DNA from: Streptomyces sp. ISL-11
GTDB lineage: Bacteria; Actinomycetota; Actinomycetes; Streptomycetales; Streptomycetaceae
DNA: 32,713 nucleotides
Assembly (NCBI RefSeq): GCF_018614525.1
Contig: NZ_JAGGOL010000169.1
Location: 1-32,713, forward strand
Direction of reading: 5' to 3'
The position numbers were made by a program, and so were the translations under genes. Shown piece by piece: positions 14,389 through 19,711 of this stretch (position 1 is its first letter; every line of letters starts with the position of its first letter). The notes under the pieces are model-generated. The model searched no databases and had not been told where the DNA came from. It saw only the letters and a program-made list of their open reading frames with translations.

Positions 14389-15178
14389 TAGCGCTCTCGC
14401 CGCGCGAAGCGAGGACGTGCAGAAGAGCAACCAGCGTCCCCGATCCCATCAGCTCGTCGCGCGCCATCAGGGCCGGGATGTCGGCCAGGGGCACCCACTC
14501 GACATGGCCTGCTTCCTCCATGTCGGTCGGATTCCCTATGTGACGTGCACCATGGCCAACGAAGATTTCATGCGGCGAGTCGACCATGCCCACCATGGGC
14601 TGATAGGTGACGACGTGCTCCAGGGAATCCGGTCGCCACCCCGTCTCTTCCTCGACCTCTCGCAGGGCCGTGCCGCGCGCTTCTTCCCCGGTGTCCACAA
14701 TCCCGCCGGGGAGTTCCCAGCCCCACTTGTCCGGGACGAAGCGATACCGCCAGAGCATGAGGACACGGTCTTGATCGTCCAGCACGGCCGCGATTGCGAC
14801 GTGCTGAAGTCGCACTACGTGATGTTCGAAGCGCTCCACCCCCGGCGGCTCCACGTCGACGAGGGCCAGCTTCACCCACGGGTTGTCGTACACGGTCCGC
14901 TCGCCGTGAATCTGCCAGGGCTCCAGCTCTCCGGGTGAGCTGACGCTCACGGCCGCTCCCTTCGACCTGTCGGCTGGCACGACGTATGAGCTACGTCCCC
15001 GGACTTCCAACACCTTCTCGGCGACGAGTCTCGCCAAGACCTGCCGTAGCGCGGTGCGGCCTATGTCGAGTTGTTCGACCAAGGTGCGTTCCGATGGCAG
15101 CTTGTCGCCGGGGGAGAGCTTCCCCGACGCGATCCACTGTCGGATCGTCTTGTCGACCCGTGCGGTCTTCGGTCCCAT
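14372..15178 (-). CDS. GntR-type wHTH fused to NUDIX hydrolase domain
   Basis: This 268-residue fusion has a GntR winged helix at residues 1-65 (IRQWIASGKLSPGDKLPSER, then LVEQLDIGRTALRQVLARL), a linker, and a NUDIX domain at about 95-260. The domain has a complete Nudix box G159-x5-E165-x7-REVEEETGW and the WGWELPGG and MVGMVDSP segments of ADP-ribose pyrophosphatase-like enzymes. It may sense or hydrolyse a nucleotide-sugar such as ADP-ribose and change DNA binding accordingly. All metal-binding Glu residues are present, so catalysis is possible. ATG at 15178 has GGGAG about 12 bases upstream. A palindrome 28 bases before the start suggests autoregulation. Separate GntR and NUDIX genes are frequent neighbours in actinomycete integrative elements; here they are one protein. 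Confidence 0.88.
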   Translation of the reverse strand: MGPKTARVDKTIRQWIASGKLSPGDKLPSERTLVEQLDIGRTALRQVLARLVAEKVLEVRGRSSYVVPADRSKGAAVSVSSPGELEPWQIHGERTVYDNPWVKLALVDVEPPGVERFEHHVVRLQHVAIAAVLDDQDRVLMLWRYRFVPDKWGWELPGGIVDTGEEARGTALREVEEETGWRPDSLEHVVTYQPMVGMVDSPHEIFVGHGARHIGNPTDMEEAGHVEWVPLADIPALMARDELMGSGTLVALLHVLASRGESATTAAP

Positions 15179-15205
15179 CCCCTGAGCACACTCCCGAATC
15201 GTCGC

Positions 15206-15219
15206 TTGGTGCACACCAG
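15206..15219 (-). promoter_or_regulatory. Probable GntR autoregulatory operator
   Basis: TTGGTGCACACCAG holds TGGTG-CA-CACCA arms matching the TGGTGCGCACCA palindromes at 13031 and 13055. It ends 28 bases before the start of the GntR-NUDIX gene, a usual place for a self-repression site. Shared operators would let one sensor protein set its own level together with the replication/excision operon. Confidence 0.6.
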
Positions 15220-15261
15220 CGTATCCACCAGGTCCTGTCTTCAACCGCGACGTCTTCTGCG

Positions 15262-15335
15262 GGTCAGGGCGAAGAGCTGAAAGGACGGCCTGACGGCCGA
15301 CGACCATCGGCGCACCACCGCCGGATGTGGCCGGG
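15262..15335. repeat. Left arm of a 74-bp imperfect inverted repeat
   Basis: Bases 15262-15335 are the inverse of 15976-16049. The outer 29 bases (GGTCAGGGCGAAGAGCTGAA onward) are identical and the rest differ at about eight positions. The arms enclose about 640 bases without a credible gene. Inverted repeats of this size may mark an origin or transfer locus, an invertible segment, or the ends of a decayed small transposon. Confidence 0.8.
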
Positions 15336-15450
15336 GCATGGTGGCGTGATCGGGCGCCGTGGAGGTCAGGCTTCAGGCAGAAGGACGGCTGCAACATCCC
15401 TCGGTGTTGCAGCGCTCGGACGTAGGCCAGTGTCCAGCCCTCTCCTCCCA

Positions 15451-15590
15451 CGTTGCCTGTTGTCTCGCCTGTTGCCCTGCCTGTCACCTGTCACCTGTCT
15501 GTACCCTGTAGCCCCCAGGTCAGAGGGGGTATAGGCGCCCGGGATGGCTGTTGCGGGAGGCGCGTTACAGGTGACAGTGACAGGTGACAG
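15451..15590. repeat. TGTCACC repeats and rep-type heptamers
   Basis: CTGTCACCTGTCACCTGT (15481-15498) faces ACAGGTGACAGTGACAGGTG (15567-15586, continuing ACAG), so about five TGTCACC/GGTGACA units are arranged as an inverted pair around an 80-base centre. CGTTGCC (15451) and TGTTGCC (15470), matching the heptamers in rep, lie just before. This could be a second part of the replication origin. No gene is seen here. Confidence 0.55.
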
Positions 15591-15895
15591 CTCGCCCGTC
15601 GCCCCGCGCTTGGCCGTGCGGAAGAGCCCCGCCGGCGGCCGCCGCCAGCTGGATGTTGAGAAGGCTTTTCACAGCGCCGGGACCCGCCGGAGCCCGCCGA
15701 CCGCATGCCGCTCGACGTCCCACCGCCTGCAGCTGAGGACGGCGCGGACCCCCCCGCGGCTGCCTGAAAGGCCCCTCCTGGACTGCCTCCTGTGCCTTGT
15801 CGCGGTCCAGGGAGTCAGAGACAGGCTGCCCGGAGGGGCTTGCCGAGACTGTTTCCAGGGGGCTTTCCGGGGTGCCTCCCTGCCTCCCTGTGCCG

Positions 15896-15938
15896 GGGGA
15901 AGAGACCACCCCGCGCGCGGGAGCGTGGTCTCTTCCCC
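15896..15938. repeat. Hairpin with self-complementary loop
   Basis: GGGGAAGAGACCAC (15896-15909) pairs perfectly with GTGGTCTCTTCCCC (15925-15938). The 15-base loop contains CCGCGCGCGG, which is itself palindromic. Such cruciform-prone DNA occurs at single-strand origins and transfer sites, or it may simply terminate transcription. It lies 38 bases from the right arm of the 74-bp inverted repeat. Confidence 0.6.
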
Positions 15939-15975
15939 TTCCGCACCACCGATCGGCCCAGCCCCGCCGAATAGG

Positions 15976-16049
15976 CCCGGCCCTCTCCGGCAGTGGCGCG
16001 CCGAAAGTCGTCGGCCGCTAGGCCGTCCTTTCAGCTCTTCGCCCTGACC
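15976..16049. repeat. Right arm of the 74-bp imperfect inverted repeat
   Basis: This is the partner of 15262-15335 in inverted orientation. It ends with GCTCTTCGCCCTGACC. The stretch 15179-16798 as a whole has no gene that I can support; it holds repeats and palindromes only. Confidence 0.8.
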
Positions 16050-16088
16050 TGCACTCGACTGGGCAGCCGTTCCCACGCTCTGTGACCT

Positions 16089-16209
16089 CTACTGGTTAGT
16101 GGCTACTGGATAGGACGCCCCTGTCCAGGAGCGAGCCGTTCCATCAGGTCTCCAGGCAGTACAGGAGGGGGGCTACTGGTTAGTGGAAGGTTTCCACTAA
16201 CCAGTAGCC
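16089..16209. repeat. CTACTGGTTAGTGG repeats and 18-bp perfect hairpin
   Basis: GGCTACTGGTTAGTGGAA (16171-16188) pairs perfectly with 16192-16209 around a three-base loop. A partial copy, CTACTGGTTAGTGGCTACTG, lies at 16089-16108. The sequence is AT-richer than its surroundings. It may be a replication or regulator site; no T-run follows, so it is not a typical terminator. Confidence 0.6.
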
Positions 16210-16262
16210 AGTAGCTCTCAGTCACGGCTGTTGATCGCCACACGCGGCAGCACTCACCCGGG

Positions 16263-16454
16263 ACCGTGTGGGCCCACACGGTCACGAGGAAGAGAGCCCC
16301 GAACCCCTTCAGAGAGCTGCTTCGGGACCCTTCGGGACCTTGGGCCGTGTGGGCCCACACGGCCCACACGGGCACGTCAGAGGGGTACACACGCCGTGTG
16401 GGCCCACACACCTCGTGTGGGCCCGTGTAGACCCCCGGGTGTGTGGGCCTACAC
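16263..16454. repeat. Family of GTGTGGGCCCACAC palindromes
   Basis: Perfect palindromes lie at 16263-16282 (20 bases), 16342-16365 (24 bases) and 16396-16409 (14 bases). Degenerate forms lie at about 16414-16428 and 16441-16454. The shared core is GTGTGGGCCCACAC. Several copies of one palindrome in under 200 bases point to a dedicated DNA-binding protein. The xis-int gap holds similar GTGTG-N-CACAC motifs. Confidence 0.7.
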
Positions 16455-16572
16455 GGGGCGGAGCGGGACTGTCTGCATCGGCGAACCGGCGCCGGCGCCC
16501 TGGGCGATAGCGACCAGCGGAGACACCCGCAACCCGCTCAAGCGGTTCATCCGGAGCATTTGGCGTGTTGGT

Positions 16573-16657
16573 CGCTAACCGCTAACACGCTGATCACAAC
16601 GCCTACAGGTCGCTAGCGGGGTCGCTATCGCTAGCAACCTGAGCCGCTAACGCTAGC
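16573..16657. repeat. Seven CGCTA(A/G/T)C heptamers near attR
   Basis: Copies start at 16573, 16580, 16611, 16623, 16629, 16645 and 16651, all in the same orientation, 150-230 bases inside attR. Clusters of short direct repeats close to an attachment core are typical of integrase arm-type sites, although replication iterons cannot be excluded. Confidence 0.55.
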
Positions 16658-16798
16658 AACCCCCGGAGCAGACTCCCGGGCCGTCTAGGGGCCGTGCGAG
16701 GGCGGCCATCAAGGACCAATGACGACCAACAATGCAGACGCCTAACCCTGTTTCGCCAGGCCCTGAGCGAGATCGGCCAGGCGGCCAAAGTCGGTGAC

Positions 16799-16822
16799 AA
16801 GACCCAGGGCAAGAAGAAGTAA
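16799..16822 (+). other. attR: attR: right attachment site
   Basis: This is the second copy of the gpmA end (19 bases perfect at 16804-16822, 24 with one mismatch). The in-frame sequence just upstream reads EIGQAAKVGDKTQGKKK and then stop. It does not match the body of gpmA, so it is element DNA that carries only the final codons. It is followed by a strong terminator that would belong to gpmA in the uninterrupted chromosome. Confidence 0.85.
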
Positions 16823-16852
16823 CCCTGCTGTAGCGGACGCGCTCCACGCGTC

Positions 16853-16896
16853 AAGGCCCCCTGTCCCGCGGGAAACCGCTGGACAGGGGGCCTTTT
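16853..16896 (+). terminator. Ancestral gpmA terminator
   Basis: AAGGCCCCCTGTCC (16853-16866) pairs with GGACAGGGGGCCTT (16881-16894), a 14-base stem followed by further T residues. It stands 30 bases after the attR stop codon, the place expected for the gpmA terminator before the element inserted. Confidence 0.85.
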
Positions 16897-17023
16897 CGTG
16901 GCGGGTCCGGCGGGCACCGAGGGTGACCGTGGGACGGATTGGTCACCGAATGGAGCAAGACAGCTACGGTGCGGATGCGGTTCGCGGGTCGGCGGGTGAG
17001 CCTCGGAGCAAGGAGGTAACACC

Positions 17024-17800
17024 ATGCACTCAATTCGCTCCGCCATATGCGGTGCCGCGACCGTCGTCGCCGTCTGTGCGGCCCCGGTCGCCCCTGCCTA
17101 CGCCTTCGGCAGCCTGCCGGCCGCCGGCGAGGTCGAGGTCGCTCCCGAGACCAACGGCCCCGGTCACGACCACGACCACGGTGACCACGACGGTCGCCAT
17201 GACCACGACGGCCGGCATGACCACGACGGTCGCCACGACCACGACGGCCGTGACGACTGCGACGAGGACGACGACGGCCGCCACGAGGGCCGTCACGACC
17301 ACGACGGGCGCCACGACCACGACGGGCGTCACGACCACGACGGTCGCGACGACCACGACGGCCACAAGGGACACCACGACGGCCGGGACGACGATGACGA
17401 CCGGGACGACCACGAGGGGCGTCACGACCATGACGGTCGCCACGACCACGACGGGCGTCACGACCACGATGGCCGCGACGACCACGACGGGCGTCACGAC
17501 CACGACGGTCGCCACGACCACGACGGGCGTCACGACCACGATGGCCGCGACGACCACGACGGGCGTCACGACCACGACGGTCGCCACGACCACGAGGGCC
17601 GTCACGACCACGACGGTCGCCACGACCACCACAAGCCGCACCACCCCGCGCACGCGGGTGGTGGCGCGGCCGCGCTCGCGGCCTCGACCGAGTCCTCGGC
17701 CCCCGACACCCCGATCCTCATCCTCGCCGCGGGCGCCACGGTGGGTCTCGCCGGCGGGATGATCTGGTACCGCCGTCGCACCGGCACCGCCAAGCAGTGA
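17024..17800 (+). CDS. Secreted His/Asp-rich repeat protein with C-terminal anchor
   Basis: This is a 258-residue protein with a signal peptide (residues 1-27, ending APAYA), then about 155 residues of hexad repeats HDHDGR with DD variants (47-203). An Ala-rich linker, a hydrophobic helix (ILILAAGATVGLAGGMIWY, 231-249) and a basic tail RRRTGTAKQ follow. The layout matches a sorted or membrane-anchored wall protein, and a class F sortase gene follows 19 bases later. There is no LPXTG; the residues before the helix are SAPDTP. The His/Asp repeat should bind divalent metals, which is inference. A very strong ribosome site (AAGGAGGT) fixes the start. The repeat DNA is open in several frames, but only this frame has signal and anchor. 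Confidence 0.88.
   Translation: MHSIRSAICGAATVVAVCAAPVAPAYAFGSLPAAGEVEVAPETNGPGHDHDHGDHDGRHDHDGRHDHDGRHDHDGRDDCDEDDDGRHEGRHDHDGRHDHDGRHDHDGRDDHDGHKGHHDGRDDDDDRDDHEGRHDHDGRHDHDGRHDHDGRDDHDGRHDHDGRHDHDGRHDHDGRDDHDGRHDHDGRHDHEGRHDHDGRHDHHKPHHPAHAGGGAAALAASTESSAPDTPILILAAGATVGLAGGMIWYRRRTGTAKQ
17162..17632 (+). repeat. 18-bp coding minisatellite (HDHDGR)
   Basis: About 26 units of an 18-base sequence like CACGACCACGACGGTCGC occur in tandem, with a higher-order period of 72 bases (three RHDHDG and one RDDHDG). The near-identity of units suggests recent expansion by slippage or recombination, so length probably varies between strains. Confidence 0.85.
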
Positions 17801-17819
17801 CGGGAAGCGAATCCGCGAC

Positions 17820-18530
17820 ATGTCAGACACGCGCGCAGGCGGCCGCAACCGCCTGCTGACAGGGGCGGCCTGGGCAGCACTGCTGCTGGCCCTGTGCCTC
17901 TTCGGCAGTGGCACCACCGATGATGAGCCGGGCACCGAAAACGCCCCGCCCACCACCCGTGCCGCCGCCACGGGCCGCCCTCCCGCGCACGGCCTGCCCC
18001 CGGTACACGAACCGTTGCCGGGGGCGGGCCCCCTCAAGCTCAGCATCAAGGCCATCGGCCTGCAGGCCCCCGTCGAGGGTCACGGCCTCGACCCGCTGGG
18101 CGGCGTCGAGGCACCACCGTACGACCGGGCCAACTCCGTCGCCTGGTACCAGGAGGGCCCCCAGCCCGGCACCCCGGGCGCCGCCGTGATCGTCGGCCAC
18201 GTGGACACCCAGAAGGCACCGGCCGTCTTCGCCGGCCTCAGCATCCTCAAACGCGGCAACAAGATCCGCGTCGACCGCACGGACGGCATCACCGCCGAGT
18301 TCACCATCGACGACATCAGCCTGGTGCCCAACGACCAGTTCGACGCGGACAAGGTCTACGGGCCGCGCGAGCAGGACCGCGCCGAGCTCCGCCTGATCAC
18401 CTGCGGCGGTGTGTACGACCGCACCCGGCGCGCGTACAACGCCAATCTCGTCGTCTCCGCCTATCTGACCGGCTCGGAGACGAAAGAGCCCCCGGCCGGA
18501 TCACCGGCCGAGGGCCCTCCCCGTGAGTGA
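17820..18530 (+). CDS. Class F sortase
   Basis: This 236-residue membrane-bound transpeptidase cleaves a C-terminal sorting motif and joins the protein to peptidoglycan. One N-terminal membrane anchor (residues about 12-29) is followed by a Pro-rich stalk and the sortase beta-barrel (about 72-217). The catalytic triad is visible: His127 (VIVGHVDT), Cys195 (LITCGG) and Arg203/204 (RTRRAYNANLVV). Such single sortases with the TLxTCGG-type Cys motif and a short length are class F, typical of actinobacteria. The natural partner is probably the preceding His/Asp-rich protein, 19 bases upstream in what looks like one operon. The last residues (ETKEPPAGSPAEGPPRE) are a disordered tail. Confidence 0.92.
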   Translation: MSDTRAGGRNRLLTGAAWAALLLALCLFGSGTTDDEPGTENAPPTTRAAATGRPPAHGLPPVHEPLPGAGPLKLSIKAIGLQAPVEGHGLDPLGGVEAPPYDRANSVAWYQEGPQPGTPGAAVIVGHVDTQKAPAVFAGLSILKRGNKIRVDRTDGITAEFTIDDISLVPNDQFDADKVYGPREQDRAELRLITCGGVYDRTRRAYNANLVVSAYLTGSETKEPPAGSPAEGPPRE

Positions 18531-18548
18531 CATGCCGAAAAGGCCGCT

Positions 18549-18656
18549 CTAGCTACAGCCGCCGCCACACTGGCACGAGCCGCCGCTCTGACAGCCGCAC
18601 GAGCATCCTGGACCGCAGGTGCAGGCTTGCGTCTGCGCCGGAGGGGTGTGGGTCAT
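18549..18656 (-). CDS. Metallothionein-like small Cys-rich protein
   Basis: This 35-residue protein has eight Cys (positions 12, 14, 18, 20, 22, 28, 30, 34) in CxC and CxCxC patterns (ACTCGPGCSCGCQ, SCQCGGGC). Such a density in a tiny soluble protein is the hallmark of metallothioneins, which bind Cu(I) or Zn(II). The start is well supported: AGGAGG lies eight bases before the ATG. The product is shorter than mycobacterial MymT and I do not claim homology. A dyad CTTGAC-N5-GTCAAG lies 28 bases upstream, which fits metal-responsive control. It is convergent with the sortase gene. The gene is easily missed because of its length. Confidence 0.75.
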   Translation of the reverse strand: MTHTPPAQTQACTCGPGCSCGCQSGGSCQCGGGCS

Positions 18657-18683
18657 ATGCGTACCTCCTCGAAGGGTGGTCTG

Positions 18684-18700
18684 CTTGACCTCCAGTCAAG
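18684..18700 (-). promoter_or_regulatory. MerR-like dyad and -35 box for the Cys-rich gene
   Basis: On the minus strand CTTGACTGGAGGTCAAG contains TTGACT, a good -35 hexamer, and a perfect six-base dyad (CTTGAC...GTCAAG). MerR-family activators of metal stress bind dyads that lie in an over-long spacer next to the -35 box, so a copper- or zinc-sensing regulator is plausible. No regulator gene is adjacent. Confidence 0.5.
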
Positions 18701-18780
18701 GACTGTCCACATCGGCCGTCAATGCCCCTCGCGTACGTACGTACGGGCGCATGGAGGGCGCGCGGAAGCACGCCCGGATG

Positions 18781-19470
18781 TCACGCGCCCTCCACCGCGC
18801 CCGAGCGCCCCTCCGTCTGGATCAGCTCGTCCGCGTGCTCACCCGTCACCAGATAGACCACGCGCTTGGCCACGGATACCGCGTGGTCGGCGAAGCGCTC
18901 GTAGTAGCGGCCCAGCAGCGTCACGTCGACGGCCGTCTCGATGCCGTGCTTCCAGCGGTCGTCCATCAGGTGCTGGAAGAGCGCCCGGTGCAGCAGGTCC
19001 ATCGCGTCGTCGTCCTGCTCCAGCTGAAGCGCCAGGTCGACGTCCTTGGTGATGATCACCTCGCCGGCCTTGGCCATCAGCCGCTGCGCCAGCTGGCCCA
19101 TCTCCAGGATGGTCGCGTGCAGGTCGCGGGGGACCGCCGTCTGCGGGAAGCGCAGCCGGGCGAGCTTGGCGACGTGCTGGGCGAGGTCGCCCGAGCGCTC
19201 CAGGTCCGCGCTCATGCGCAGGGACGTGACCACGATCCGCAGATCCGTCGCGACCGGCTGCTGGCGCGCCAGCAGGGCGATCGCGCGGGCCTCCAGGTCC
19301 CGCTGGAGATCGTCGACCTTCGTGTCCGCCGCGATCACGGACTCCGCCAGTTTGAGGTCCGCGTCCAGGATCGCCGTGGTGGCGCGCCCGATCGCGGAGC
19401 CCACGAGCCGGGCCATCTCGACCAGGCCCTCGCCGATCGAATCCAGCTCCTCGTGGTACGCGTCCCGCAT
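18781..19470 (-). CDS. phoU: Phosphate signalling protein PhoU
   Basis: This 229-residue, all-helical protein has two PhoU repeats. The start MRDAYHEELDSIGEGLVEMARLVGSAIGRAT and the signature RIVVTSLRMSADLERSGDLAQHVAKLA in the first repeat, with the matching GRYYERFADHAVSVAKRVVYLVTGE in the second, are typical; the E/D-x-E-R-x-G/A-D patterns bind metal clusters. PhoU connects the Pst phosphate transporter to the SenX3/PhoR kinase and dampens signalling when phosphate is plentiful. It is transcribed divergently from senX3-regX3 across a 240-base gap containing a PHO box. The long open frame extending upstream on the minus strand is antisense to the kinase gene and is not part of it. Confidence 0.95.
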   Translation of the reverse strand: MRDAYHEELDSIGEGLVEMARLVGSAIGRATTAILDADLKLAESVIAADTKVDDLQRDLEARAIALLARQQPVATDLRIVVTSLRMSADLERSGDLAQHVAKLARLRFPQTAVPRDLHATILEMGQLAQRLMAKAGEVIITKDVDLALQLEQDDDAMDLLHRALFQHLMDDRWKHGIETAVDVTLLGRYYERFADHAVSVAKRVVYLVTGEHADELIQTEGRSGAVEGA

Positions 19471-19605
19471 GGCCTGACCTCTTTCTTGGGTTCCTCGGGT
19501 GTCCTCGGGCCCATAGGGGATGTGCCCCGAGGAGACGGTGGACGAGAGGGTGACGTACCCGCCCACGGTCCCACGGTGCGGCCGGAACGCGACGGCCGGC
19601 GGCCT

Positions 19606-19638
19606 CCGGAGTGAACCGGCACCGACCTCAAGGTGAAC
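19606..19638 (-). promoter_or_regulatory. PHO box (three 11-base direct repeat units)
   Basis: On the minus strand the bases read GTTCACCTTGA, GGTCGGTGCCG, GTTCACTCCGG: three consecutive 11-mers, the outer two matching the PhoP(RegX3) direct repeat unit GTTCACCnnnn known from Streptomyces. Its position between phoU and senX3-regX3 supports autoregulation of both divergent units under phosphate limitation. Confidence 0.75.
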
Positions 19639-19711
19639 TCTCGGCAACGTATGTTCGAGGCGCCCCCCATTTGGCTGTGGATGTGTCGGTGCCCCCGCAT
19701 AACCTGGACTC

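Larger units (their letters stand above)
6709..16822. mobile_element. Integrative element, about 10.1 kb, inserted in gpmA 3' end
   Basis: The element is bounded by 19-base perfect direct repeats (24 with one mismatch) and carries, in order: a small membrane protein, a 12-bp repeat array, tyrosine integrase, excisionase, replication ATPase, HNH protein, unknown protein, divergent XRE regulator, GntR-NUDIX regulator, and a 1.6-kb gene-free repeat-rich end. The int-xis-rep order and the GntR/NUDIX partner resemble actinomycete integrative and conjugative elements. However, no TraB/FtsK-type translocase, Spd protein, relaxase or phage structural gene is visible. It may therefore be a mobilisable element, a phage satellite, or a decayed conjugative element that still excises and replicates. 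The unit length between cores is 10,090 bases. Excision would restore gpmA followed by the terminator at 16853. Confidence 0.88.

Noticed and set aside
15544..16047. Possible 167-residue gene between the 74-bp inverted repeats
   Set aside because: Pro/Arg/Ser-rich composition, no ribosome site, and it runs through the hairpins and one repeat arm; no family resemblance.
16794..17762. Thr/Val-rich frame overlapping the His/Asp-rich protein
   Set aside because: It is the shifted reading of the 18-bp repeat; it has no ribosome site, signal or anchor, whereas the other frame has all three.
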